Shown here: in pieces, positions 13,771 through 21,668 of the stretch | Layout of the letters: each line of letters begins with the position of its first letter | Position numbering within the stretch: the first letter of the stretch is position 1 | Origin: an uncultured Collinsella sp. | GTDB taxonomy: Bacteria; Actinomycetota; Coriobacteriia; Coriobacteriales; Coriobacteriaceae | Assembly (NCBI GenBank): GCA_902494295.1 | Contig: CABUSL010000017.1 | Span: 1-22,911, forward strand | Length of the DNA: 22,911 bases | Direction of reading: 5' to 3' | Notes under the pieces: model-generated | Told to the model about the DNA's origin: nothing | Databases searched by the model: none | What the model saw: the letters and a program-made list of their open reading frames with translations, nothing else | Position numbers and translations under genes: made by a program

Positions 13771-16101
13771 TTACTTATCCTGTTCGAACGTTTGAGCGGT
13801 TGGCGTGGTACGAACCTTAAGCTCTTTGTGCCCAGAGTCCTTCGAAGTCGTGACCGTATACTCGACCTTTATGTCTTGTCCAAGAAGCATGTGGACACCG
13901 CCCCATGCAACCTTCAAGCCATCGTGCGTCGCTTCGTTCATCTCGATAGAACCGGAGCCCGAAGTCTTAATATCCGAAATGCTGCCTCCCGCAGGAGCAT
14001 AGAGATAAAGCCTCAGCACCTCATCGTCAATATCCTGGCTAATGCCGTTATGGCCCTGGAAATAACCAGGCATCTCGGCCTTCTCCTGGGGGGTCATCGT
14101 GTTCTTGAGCGAGGTGGTCACTCGATACGTCGTCGAGCCATCGGCATTTTCAACCGAAGAATCGATGGTGACTCGCTTATCGAGGAACCAATCCATCTTT
14201 GAATAGCTGTAGTTGTTCACATAGACGCCCAAGATCGGAGCCTCCGACGTATCGGTTTGGAGAGCGCCCGATATTCCAAGAGCCTTCGCGGCCTTTTCCT
14301 CGTCATCATTTCTCGAATACATGAGGATGCGACCCTCGGAAGCGCCCTTTTCGATGGCGGCAGCAATCTTAGTAATATCGCTGGAGCCCAGTTCGTCCAC
14401 AATCTTGTTAAAAGCTGATCCGGCAACCGCCGCAAAAATGGCGTCCTGTTCCTCTACCGGGTAATTCCAATAAATATCGTGCAGCAGCACCTTTGCAGCG
14501 TTGCTTCCATCAACGACGGTGCCGTCAGGAAGCTGTGTGCCACCTACAACGCCGAGCATATACTGCAAAAATACCGGATCGACTGCAAATACGCCGTCGA
14601 TGTCATCTCCGACAATGGCCTTCTGCATATCGCTGACAAGCTGAGCCGCACGCGGATAATCAGGCGTCATCGTAACGTCGCCCATCGTGTATCCGAGCGT
14701 GTTGAATCCGGTCAGGCCCCATCCGGTCGTGAACAAGTTTGCCTCTTCATCGGTGATGGGAAGCGGGCTCAAAGGCTCTTTCATCATGTCGACTTTGACA
14801 AAATCGCCCAGTTCGAGCTTACCGTCAGTCACCGACATCACGCCGCGAGAACCGGGGAAACCGCCGCAGGCGCGGATCTCGACATTGCTCATCGCGAGCA
14901 CAAGATAATGACGCGTCTGGCCGTTGGCGCCGAGCATCTGGGGAAGGACGGGGGCGACCTTCTCCGCCGCGTCAACCGCGCCGTTGAGGGTGGCAAAGCC
15001 GTCCTTGGCCTTATCGACCAGCTCGGTCACCTGGGAAATATGAGTATCGCCAATGCCCTGGACCTTCTCGTTGGCGCTCTTGAACACCTTCGAGCTGCTG
15101 GAAAGCGAATCGGCGACCGCCTGCAGCGCGGACACGTTAATCATGCCGTCCTGAAACAGCTTGCCGGGCGTTGCCTGCGAAAGGTTATCGGCCATGGGAA
15201 CCAGCGCATTGCTCGAGACATCGGACAGGGCGTCAATCATGGTGCGGGCCGCATTGATATCGCTGCCATACACCGGGATAAACGAAGCCGCCGCCCACAG
15301 CGGGCTCGAGGTCTCCGCCTTCATGCTGTTACAGAGCTCATCGATCTTCTTCGCGTCGTCAGGCAGCGTCGAAAAATCGCCCGACGTGACCTTGTCCTTA
15401 AGGCCACCGACGATCTCGACAGCCTCCTTCGCTTCGCTCTTTACGGTCTTTGCCGAGTTAAGCAGCATAAAGCCGCTTGCGCCAAGCGCAACGAGAAGCA
15501 CCGCGACTACAACGGCAATAATGGCGCCGGTGTGACGCTTTTTGCGCTCGCCCTTGCGATGGCGATGACGGACCAGACCGTCAGAGGTCGAACTCGGCGA
15601 AGCGTCGCCACCGTAGTTCAAGCCAAAATCGTAATAATCTTCCTTGGAACCCGAGCCCGCAAACTCGGCACCGCTATCATCCAGGCGGGCGAACGTGCCA
15701 GTCTCGGAGGCGCCGGTGTAAATCGTGCCAAGGTTACCCGTAAGCCCCGCGCCACCGGCAGAGGGAGTATTGTTGGCGGCCTTGTCGGCATTAACGTTGC
15801 CGGCGGCATTCGCGGCGTTGGCAGCACCTGCGTTGTTCGCGGGTACCGAAGGAGCCCCGCTCGGCTGCGACGTGGAGGTTGCACCGCCCGCAAAGACATT
15901 CCCTCTTGCACGGCCGGTCTTTTTTGCCTTTTGAGACTGCTCGTACAGAGCGGTAAACATCGCTGTCTCGCCCGGGGACACGCGCTTACCGGAACCGCCC
16001 TGTCCAGCGCCGCCCGGCGTGCCGGCCTTACCAGCCCCGTTCGGACGCGGCGGAACTGCAGGACGGCCGCTATCGCTGCCCTTAAAGTGATTACCAGCCA
16101 T
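13771..16101 (-). CDS. DUF4012 domain-containing membrane-anchored protein
   Basis: This 776-aa protein of unknown function has three parts. The N-terminal about 190 residues are low-complexity and probably disordered, rich in Gly, Pro, Ala and Asn with an Asn/Ala-rich stretch, ending in a basic patch (RHRHRKGERKKRH). One membrane helix follows (about 192-214, AIIAVVVAVLLVALGASGF). The rest is a large outer domain with the DUF4012 hallmarks: a helical first half (PVYGSDINAARTMIDALSD) and RHYLVLAMSNVEIRACGGFPGSRGVMSV. The predicted topology is cytoplasmic N-terminus and extracytoplasmic C-terminus. I use the ATG at 16101, with GAGGA 7 nt upstream; the longer frame would need a TTG at 16128. 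Its 3-bp spacing to glmM suggests an envelope or glycan role, but no function is established. Confidence 0.85.
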   Translation of the reverse strand: MAGNHFKGSDSGRPAVPPRPNGAGKAGTPGGAGQGGSGKRVSPGETAMFTALYEQSQKAKKTGRARGNVFAGGATSTSQPSGAPSVPANNAGAANAANAAGNVNADKAANNTPSAGGAGLTGNLGTIYTGASETGTFARLDDSGAEFAGSGSKEDYYDFGLNYGGDASPSSTSDGLVRHRHRKGERKKRHTGAIIAVVVAVLLVALGASGFMLLNSAKTVKSEAKEAVEIVGGLKDKVTSGDFSTLPDDAKKIDELCNSMKAETSSPLWAAASFIPVYGSDINAARTMIDALSDVSSNALVPMADNLSQATPGKLFQDGMINVSALQAVADSLSSSSKVFKSANEKVQGIGDTHISQVTELVDKAKDGFATLNGAVDAAEKVAPVLPQMLGANGQTRHYLVLAMSNVEIRACGGFPGSRGVMSVTDGKLELGDFVKVDMMKEPLSPLPITDEEANLFTTGWGLTGFNTLGYTMGDVTMTPDYPRAAQLVSDMQKAIVGDDIDGVFAVDPVFLQYMLGVVGGTQLPDGTVVDGSNAAKVLLHDIYWNYPVEEQDAIFAAVAGSAFNKIVDELGSSDITKIAAAIEKGASEGRILMYSRNDDEEKAAKALGISGALQTDTSEAPILGVYVNNYSYSKMDWFLDKRVTIDSSVENADGSTTYRVTTSLKNTMTPQEKAEMPGYFQGHNGISQDIDDEVLRLYLYAPAGGSISDIKTSGSGSIEMNEATHDGLKVAWGGVHMLLGQDIKVEYTVTTSKDSGHKELKVRTTPTAQTFEQDK

Positions 16102-16137
16102 AAAGAAATCCTCGCAATTGAGTCGCAATGAAAAAGT

Positions 16138-16159
16138 CCATAACGTTACTAGTTTATGG
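16138..16159. promoter_or_regulatory. Inverted repeat upstream of the DUF4012 gene
   Basis: CCATAA (16138-16143) and TTATGG (16154-16159) form an inverted repeat with a 10-nt spacer containing ACTAGT, 37 nt upstream of the DUF4012 start codon. The position suits an operator or part of the promoter region, but no clear -35/-10 pair was found. Confidence 0.3.
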
Positions 16160-16250
16160 CATTTTGAGCATCGACAGCTAAACTCCAGACACGGACATCA
16201 ATTGGCGAAAATGCGGCACAACACCTTTTCCGTCTTGGCGGCGGCGCCAG

Positions 16251-17273
16251 CTACACCGTGAGGAACATCATCACGATGATCATGGCAAAGCCGATAAGGT
16301 CGGTCGGCAAAAACACCGTGCCCAGCATAACGGCGCTGGTGATGGTCGCCGAGACGGGCTCCACGGTTCCGATGAGACTCGCACGCACCGAGCCGATGTC
16401 CTTAACGCCCTGCATATAGAGCATGTAAGCAAAAAACGAGCCGATAACCACGAACACCGCGAGCGCCTCGACGCCGGCAGCGTCGAGTGCCGGCACATGC
16501 GCCCAGGGCTGCACGAAGACACATGAGATCACGCCCGCCGTGAGCATTGCCGAGCCCGTGACGATGGGGCTGCCGTATTCGGGCAGGATCTTGGCGGGAA
16601 TCACCGCCATACACGCGGCGCTGACCGCACACATAAGACCTGCTGCCAGGCCAAGCGGCGAGATATTCAGGCTGGTGGGGTCGCCGCCGGTGGCGATTAA
16701 AAAGGTTCCACCCAGAGCCAGGCCAATGCCGATGACTTCGCGAGTACGCGGCATGCGGCGATCGATCACGCAGGTGTAGCCCATGATGATAACGAGCTGC
16801 AGGCACTGGAGCACCGTCGCGGTTCCGGCGTTCGTCAGGCGCACGGCCGAAAGATAGCAAAACTGGTTGAACAGCAGGCCAAAAGCGGTAAAGAGCAGCA
16901 GCTGCTTGCGATCGGCGGGTGTGGTCCAGAGCTTGACCAGGCGCTCGCGGTCGCGCGTAACAACCACGGCCATAAAGAGTAGACCGGCGAGAATCTGACG
17001 CACGCTCATAAGCCACAAGGTGTCGACGTGGTAGGTATCGAACAGAAAGCTCGCGCTGGTGCCCGAGAAGCCCCAAAACGAACCGCCCACCAGCGTAGCC
17101 AAGACGCCCGTGATCATCTTGCGCGACGACGCATCGTTCAGGCGCTCGCGCCAGGCGCGACGGGTGTTGCGGCTGAGCTCGTCGGTGCCCTCGGGCACAT
17201 CAATGTTCGATATATCGGTCATCGGCACCGAAGCCCCTGCGCCTTCGACCTGCTCGACACACTCTTTGCTCAT
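16251..17273 (-). CDS. EamA/DMT-family transporter
   Basis: This 340-aa protein belongs to the drug/metabolite transporter superfamily. A hydrophilic N-terminal tail of about 50 residues precedes two EamA repeats with about ten membrane helices. Repeat 1 starts at MITGVLATLVGGSFWGFSG and includes LWLMSVRQILAGLLF. Repeat 2 starts near PLGLAAGLMCAVSAACMAV and includes DIGSVRASLIGTVEPVSATI, the motif before the last helix pair. It probably exports or exchanges a small metabolite across the plasma membrane, but the substrate cannot be inferred. GGGGGAG lies 5 nt before the ATG. It is a single gene on the minus strand, about 150 bp from the DUF4012 gene downstream of it. Confidence 0.9.
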   Translation of the reverse strand: MSKECVEQVEGAGASVPMTDISNIDVPEGTDELSRNTRRAWRERLNDASSRKMITGVLATLVGGSFWGFSGTSASFLFDTYHVDTLWLMSVRQILAGLLFMAVVVTRDRERLVKLWTTPADRKQLLLFTAFGLLFNQFCYLSAVRLTNAGTATVLQCLQLVIIMGYTCVIDRRMPRTREVIGIGLALGGTFLIATGGDPTSLNISPLGLAAGLMCAVSAACMAVIPAKILPEYGSPIVTGSAMLTAGVISCVFVQPWAHVPALDAAGVEALAVFVVIGSFFAYMLYMQGVKDIGSVRASLIGTVEPVSATITSAVMLGTVFLPTDLIGFAMIIVMMFLTV

Positions 17274-17504
17274 TCCACTCCCCCGAAACAGCCTGGAAAC
17301 AATTCGGCTTACCTTACCACGGCGAAGTCACCAGCTGGAGGCTTGTCCGCTTATCGGTAGGACAATTCCGCAGGTGTCTTTCCATAGCTCGATACCGCAA
17401 TGGCCTTGCATTATGCGACAGCCAAATCGCGGCAGCAGGCTCTTTTAAAATGGATATGACGAAGCCCCCGAATTCCACAATGTAAGCGATTTTTAAAAAT
17501 GTTC

Positions 17505-17533
17505 TTGCCACCGAGTTCAGGCTCCGTTATATT
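17505..17533 (+). promoter_or_regulatory. Promoter of tRNA-Val
   Basis: TTGCCA (17505-17510) and TATATT (17528-17533) are separated by exactly 17 nt and lie about 30 nt before the mature tRNA 5' end. The surrounding 17274-17504 stretch has no recognisable gene. Confidence 0.8.
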
Positions 17534-17562
17534 ATCCCTTGCGCGCTTGCGCACCCTTGATC

Positions 17563-17637
17563 GGGCGTTTAGCTCAGGGGGAGAGCGCTTCCCTGACACG
17601 GAAGAGGTCAGAAGTTCAAATCTTCTAACGCCCACCA
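17563..17637 (+). tRNA. tRNA-Val (anticodon GAC)
   Basis: A complete cloverleaf can be read. The acceptor stem is GGGCGTT/AACGCCC, the D-arm GCTC-AGGGGGA-GAGC, and the anticodon stem CTTCC/GGAAG with loop CTGACAC (anticodon GAC). The T-arm is CAGAAGTTCAAATCTTCT-like, with discriminator A and an encoded CCA (17635-17637). GAC reads valine codons GUC and GUU. Confidence 0.95.
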
Positions 17638-17645
17638 AATGTTCG

Positions 17646-17682
17646 CAGCTCAGAGGCTATGCCCTCTGGGCTGTTTTGTTTT
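17646..17682 (+). terminator. Rho-independent terminator of tRNA-Val
   Basis: CAGCTCAGAGG (17646-17656) pairs with CCTCTGGGCTG (17663-17673) over 11 bp with one wobble and a 6-nt loop, followed by TTTTGTTTT. It starts 8 nt after the tRNA CCA end. Confidence 0.85.
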
Positions 17683-17863
17683 ATGTCGCCAAATCCGCTG
17701 GCAGCTCCAACCGCCCAACTGGCCAAAAGCCGACCATCTACTTGCCGATCTATCCATCGGCATAACCAATCAGTCCGCACCGCAACTTCTCAGCAAAACG
17801 CCGCGATGTCTGCGCCCTGCGGTATCCTTGAGCCACTTGCACCTGCAGCACCAAGGAGCCGCC

Positions 17864-18550
17864 ATGCGCACCGAGCTCGATGTCCCCTTTTCGCACAAAG
17901 AAGAAGCCAAGGCGCTGGGCGCCAAATGGGACCGGACCAAGAAGATCTGGTATGTACCCAGCGGCGTTAACCCCGAGCCCTTTGCCGAGTGGCTGCCCGG
18001 TGTTGACCGATCCGACCCCTCAGCGCCGTATATATATCTAGTACTGGGCAAGCGCGAGTGCTGGAAGTGTCACAAAGAGACCTCGGTCGCGGCCTTCGGC
18101 ATTCCCTATCGAGCCGACAACGACGAGAGCATCGCCATCGCGCACGCGTCCAACGAAGCCGGGCACATTGCCATCAACACGGCCAACGCTAACGCACTCG
18201 CCATCGTGCCCGCTCTTGGCTGCGTGCCGGGCGAGATCCGCGACTACCTTCATAAGCGCTGCGGCTACAAGCCCGTAGGCGCGCGAGCCTCCAAAGCCCC
18301 GTCGCTCGGCAACACGTGCACCAGTTGCGACGCGCTGCAAGGCAGCCGCTATCTGTTCGAGGAGCCCTCGTCCCCGTTTGCCCTCACTGCCATCAACAAG
18401 CTGCCGGCACTGGAGTTTGTGCGCGTCGAAGTTGCCGGCGTCTTTGGCATCCCAGCCGCGCGCACCAATTTTGACCAGGCACTCTTTACCTGGGCACGCG
18501 ACCACCACGCCGAGTTCCACAAGACCCTGTTCGAGGGAATCTACCTGTAG
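17864..18550 (+). CDS. DUF5710 and zinc-ribbon-like protein
   Basis: This 228-aa protein of unknown role begins MRTELDVPFSHKEEAKALGAKWDRTKKIWYVP. That segment (residues 4-33) is the DUF5710 module, a short fold often found in primase-like and phage/plasmid DNA-handling proteins. Two CxxC pairs, ECWKCHKET (C66, C69) and NTCTSCDALQG (C152, C155), could form a split zinc ribbon. The remainder is not recognised. The true start is the ATG at 17864, with AGGAG 6 nt upstream. The same frame is open back to 17639, but that part overlaps the tRNA terminator and is not coding-like. It converges on the restriction endonuclease gene. Link to DNA metabolism is inference. Confidence 0.75.
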   Translation: MRTELDVPFSHKEEAKALGAKWDRTKKIWYVPSGVNPEPFAEWLPGVDRSDPSAPYIYLVLGKRECWKCHKETSVAAFGIPYRADNDESIAIAHASNEAGHIAINTANANALAIVPALGCVPGEIRDYLHKRCGYKPVGARASKAPSLGNTCTSCDALQGSRYLFEEPSSPFALTAINKLPALEFVRVEVAGVFGIPAARTNFDQALFTWARDHHAEFHKTLFEGIYL

Positions 18551-18557
18551 GGCAAGG

Positions 18558-18594
18558 CTCGAAAATCGAGTCCAGATATCCTCGAAAATCGAGT
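18558..18594. repeat. Two tandem copies of a 14-bp motif containing a short palindrome
   Basis: CTCGAAAATCGAGT occurs identically at 18558-18571 and 18581-18594, a 23-bp period. Each copy holds the inverted repeat CTCGA/TCGAG around a short A-rich centre. They sit between the converging DUF5710 and restriction endonuclease genes. A third partial match (ACTCGA) follows near 18618. No T-run follows, so they are not typical terminators; a protein-binding site or remnant of a repeat family is possible. Confidence 0.6.
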
Positions 18595-18626
18595 ATGCAC
18601 AGGTAGTTGAATTGCCGACTCGAAGG

Positions 18627-20132
18627 CTACAACCCCAGGATGTGCTCTAGATAGCCTTTGTTAAACCAGAACGATTGCCTGGTCATCCAACGTCCATCGG
18701 GCAACTCGTAGGCGTTCCTCGCAATGTCGCCGATTTCGGTTCCGTCGGCGAATCTGTACGCAGCTTTTGAGGTATGCGGGCGAACGTGGACAATCGGGTT
18801 GTCCGCCATACCGGGCAGATTGTTGGTCACCTTGAGCTTTCCACTCGCGTCCCGATACGGACTGAGCTTAACGCCCTCACGAATTACCTTGCGAGTCTCA
18901 TCCCAGCAGGCCTTTGCGGGGCCCTCGATTTCGTTTGCCGGCATTGCCCAGAATAGGCAGCGGTCAAGACGCCACTCCCCCTCGTGGTCCTCACGGAACA
19001 CGACAAAGAAGAAACGGTTGGTCTCAAGGCGCGCACGGAAGGATGACGTTTCCCAATCCTCATTGATTAGCTGCTTAAACTCAAACGGAGGGAAAGACAT
19101 TGCCTGCTCGATGTGTCCCCTCTTATTAACGCGACAAACGCGGACGTTAATCCCAGCCTTAACGAACTCCTCGGCAGCATTGCTTTTAATTCCGAGCATT
19201 CGATAAACGAGTGTCGTCCATTGCGCCTTGTTTCCCGTGTATTCCAGGCCGTACTGCTCTGCAATCTGGCGATCAGTTTCACCATAGTGGCGCTCGATAA
19301 GCGCAGTAACGTAGCTTTCGAAATCAATGGACTTGTCGCCGGCCTGGACGATACTCTCGCCAATGCGCGGAGCACCGAGAACATAGGTATGAAGCACATA
19401 GTCCATGTACGAGCGCTTGAGTGAGAAGGCACGACGCTTCGCGCGGCGGTGCTCGATCTCGCCCGTATCGGTGTTGAAGTACTCGTAATACTGGTCAACC
19501 CACATCGTCGCTTCGGTTGCGCCCTTTGTGCAGGCGCCCAAGTAGGTGGTCATGCCCTCCGACAGCTCGTCCGCGCGACCATCCTGAATGTACGAAATGA
19601 TCTTCTCGTAGTCGGCGCGAATGATCTTCATATCCTCTTCGGGCAGACGAACCATGACTGCACGCTCAATGCGCTGGTCGTATTTGTCGATGGAGCGGTC
19701 ACGGCCGTAGTAGATCAGCAGGATATTGCTGAGCTTGGTCTTGAGATGCGAGCTGTCGTAGTCGAGCGAAACGGGACGGTCGTAGGGAATCATCGTCAAG
19801 ACAAGACGCTCGCCGGCAGACTTGCGACCATCCTTGAGCACGTCGAAGCATGTTGCCTTGAGTTCCACACCCGCCTCGGGAAAGTCCGGCCGATCGTCGC
19901 TGTTGGCTTTGTAGCCAAAGTAACGCTCCTCGATCAGGGTTCCCATACCGCCCTTGTACTTCTTAGACCCAAAGTCCTTGGGCGCACTCTCCCCCTCCGG
20001 CGCAATGCCAAGCTCGAGAATATCGCGAAACGTCATCCCGTCGAGATTGGCAGCATACCGCTCAATGCTTGAGGGGTCAGAAAAATCAGTATCGTCAAGC
20101 ATGCGCTTGAAATCGAGGTGCTTCTTGGACAT
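18627..20132 (-). CDS. Sau3AI/MutH-type type II restriction endonuclease, predicted GATC specificity
   Basis: The 501-aa protein resembles Sau3AI (about 490 aa), which cuts before GATC and has two MutH-like halves. The N-terminal half has E69 (LIEERYFGY), D83, E90 and K92 (PDFPEAGVELKAT). Their spacing of 14, 7 and 2 residues is identical to the MutH catalytic set E56/D70/E77/K79. The C-terminal half (about 265-501) repeats the fold in degenerate form: the aligned segment FVKAGINVRV (323-332) has N and R where the catalytic E and K should be. This fits a non-catalytic DNA-binding second domain, as in Sau3AI. The ATG at 20132 has AGAGGA 7 nt upstream; a longer open frame to 20228 would run into the palindromic control region. 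It is divergent from its methyltransferase partner. Confidence 0.9.
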   Translation of the reverse strand: MSKKHLDFKRMLDDTDFSDPSSIERYAANLDGMTFRDILELGIAPEGESAPKDFGSKKYKGGMGTLIEERYFGYKANSDDRPDFPEAGVELKATCFDVLKDGRKSAGERLVLTMIPYDRPVSLDYDSSHLKTKLSNILLIYYGRDRSIDKYDQRIERAVMVRLPEEDMKIIRADYEKIISYIQDGRADELSEGMTTYLGACTKGATEATMWVDQYYEYFNTDTGEIEHRRAKRRAFSLKRSYMDYVLHTYVLGAPRIGESIVQAGDKSIDFESYVTALIERHYGETDRQIAEQYGLEYTGNKAQWTTLVYRMLGIKSNAAEEFVKAGINVRVCRVNKRGHIEQAMSFPPFEFKQLINEDWETSSFRARLETNRFFFVVFREDHEGEWRLDRCLFWAMPANEIEGPAKACWDETRKVIREGVKLSPYRDASGKLKVTNNLPGMADNPIVHVRPHTSKAAYRFADGTEIGDIARNAYELPDGRWMTRQSFWFNKGYLEHILGL

Positions 20133-20180
20133 GGCAAATCCTCTCGAAATAAGACATGATCTAACACGTATGCTACTGTA

Positions 20181-20236
20181 AATTCGGGTTATACCGTGAA
20201 GATCCCCTAAGGGATCTTCCATTTGCAACCCGATTT
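20181..20236. promoter_or_regulatory. Coaxial double palindrome with two GATC sites in the R-M control region
   Basis: An inner inverted repeat GAAGATCCC (20198-20206) and GGGATCTTC (20211-20219) surrounds CTAA. An outer inverted repeat AATTCGGGTT (20181-20190) and AACCCGATTT (20227-20236; one mismatch in 10) is centred on exactly the same point, 20208.5. The inner arms each contain a GATC, the predicted target of the flanking enzymes. The 149-bp intergenic region holds four GATC sites (20158, 20201, 20213, 20247). A control site for R-M expression is inferred. Confidence 0.7.
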
Positions 20237-20281
20237 CTGTACCCTTGATCTTTGCATTTGCAGCGATTTGGGGGAGTGAGT

Positions 20282-21544
20282 ATGTCAGAGGTCAAAATCG
20301 CCGAGCTTTTTGCTGGCGTCGGCGGATTTCGTTTGGGCCTCGAAGGCTACGCTGACCCTCGTTATCCAGATTTCTACATGAAGCCCGCCGGACCCTTTCG
20401 CACCATTTGGGCCAATCAGTGGGAACCACCCGGAACCAAGGCTCGTCAGTTCGCGGCACGCTGCTATATGGACCGCTTTGGCGAGGATTCCGTAGTCAAC
20501 GAAGATATCAATAAAGTCCTGGAACAGGCTGAAGCCGGAGAGGTTGAAATCCCCGACGTCCAGATGGTCGTCGGCGGCTTCCCTTGCCAAGATTACTCCG
20601 TCGCTCGCCCGCTTAACCAGGCACATGGCATCGAGGGCAAGAAGGGTGTCCTTTGGTGGGACATCTACCACTTCCTCGAGATGAAGAAGCCGCGCTTCGG
20701 TCTCTTTGAGAATGTCGATCGTCTGCTCAAGTCGCCCGCGTCTCAGCGCGGTCGCGACTTCGCCATCATCCTAAGCTGCCTTGCCGACCTCGATTACACG
20801 GTCGAATGGCGCGTGGTCAACTCCGCGGAATATGGTTTTCCCCAGCGCCGCAAGCGCGTTTATATCTTCTGCGAGAAGAACGCCGGCAAGGTCGATCTCG
20901 TTGACCGCATGCACAACGGTGTCATGGCGAAGGCCTTCCCCGCCATCTACCCTGACGAAATGGCCGAGCTCGATGTCCTGCCTGATCCTTACGAGAACTC
21001 GACTCGTTTTGGCGTTGGTCAAAAGACATCTCAGTTCAAGAATGCCGGTGTCATGCAGGGCTGCCATGTTTTGACCTGCGACTTCGTTGAGGATTATCAC
21101 GGCGAGCGCCGTGTGCTTGGCGATGTACTTGTTAATGAGGAGTATGTTCCGGAGCAGTTCTACATCTCCGACGAGAAGCTTCCCGACTGGCGCTACCTCA
21201 AGGGCAGCAAGCGCGAAGAACGCACCAACAAAAAGACGGGCTTTACGTACACGTATTCCGAGGGTGCCATGAGTTTCCCGGATGCCACCGACAAACCGAG
21301 CCGCACCATCCTCACGGGCGAAGGCGGCACGGGCGCCAGCCGATTTAAGCATGTTATCGAGTGCCCCGACGGCCGTTTCCGCCGCCTCGTTCCCGACGAG
21401 CTCGATCAACTCCAAGGATTCCCCAAGGGCTGGACGGATACTGGTATGACCGACGGCCATCGAGCTTTCTGCATGGGCAACGCGCTCGTCACCGGCGTGC
21501 CCCATCGCATTGGCGAAGCTATGGTCGAAGTGTACGGCCTCTAA
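20282..21544 (+). CDS. DNA (cytosine-5)-methyltransferase, M.Sau3AI-like, predicted to protect GATC
   Basis: This enzyme transfers a methyl group from S-adenosylmethionine to C5 of cytosine in its target, protecting host DNA. All key motifs are visible in the 420-aa protein: I FAGVGGF (10-16), IV GGFPCQDYS with catalytic C102, VI FENVD (142-146) and VIII FPQRRKRV (186-193). A target-recognition region follows at about 230-340. Motif IX is RFRRLVPDELDQLQGFPKGWT-like and motif X is GNALVTGVP. Size and domain order fit M.Sau3AI (GATC, inner C methylated). Specificity is inferred mainly from its Sau3AI-like partner. The ATG at 20282 follows GGGGGAG; the upstream in-frame TTG at 20252 is less likely. 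No terminator is seen before the next gene. Confidence 0.93.
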   Translation: MSEVKIAELFAGVGGFRLGLEGYADPRYPDFYMKPAGPFRTIWANQWEPPGTKARQFAARCYMDRFGEDSVVNEDINKVLEQAEAGEVEIPDVQMVVGGFPCQDYSVARPLNQAHGIEGKKGVLWWDIYHFLEMKKPRFGLFENVDRLLKSPASQRGRDFAIILSCLADLDYTVEWRVVNSAEYGFPQRRKRVYIFCEKNAGKVDLVDRMHNGVMAKAFPAIYPDEMAELDVLPDPYENSTRFGVGQKTSQFKNAGVMQGCHVLTCDFVEDYHGERRVLGDVLVNEEYVPEQFYISDEKLPDWRYLKGSKREERTNKKTGFTYTYSEGAMSFPDATDKPSRTILTGEGGTGASRFKHVIECPDGRFRRLVPDELDQLQGFPKGWTDTGMTDGHRAFCMGNALVTGVPHRIGEAMVEVYGL

Positions 21545-21668
21545 GGCAAGCAATCCGGAGCCGGCAGTCACGCTGTCGACTCCATTTTTCCACCCCACTC
21601 CCCTGTATACTGATGTAGCACGTGTTTCGTCCGGGCCTGTTGGGCCGGATTGTTCATGGGAGGGTCTT

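Noticed and set aside
14479..16131. 550-codon plus-strand frame over the DUF4012 gene
   Set aside because: Antisense shadow; the opposite strand encodes a recognisable DUF4012 domain, a membrane helix and a proper ribosome binding site.
17563..17637. tRNA-Val as an integration site for the genes to its right
   Set aside because: No integrase and no duplicated 3' tRNA end were found downstream in the window; only a chance partial match near 22210.
17639..17863. N-terminal extension of the DUF5710 protein back to the tRNA
   Set aside because: It begins inside the tRNA terminator region, lacks a binding site and is not conserved-looking; the ATG at 17864 has AGGAG and directly starts the DUF5710 domain.
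20133..20228. 32-residue N-terminal extension of the endonuclease
   Set aside because: It would be coded by the palindromic control region; the ATG at 20132 has a good ribosome binding site and gives a Sau3AI-like length.
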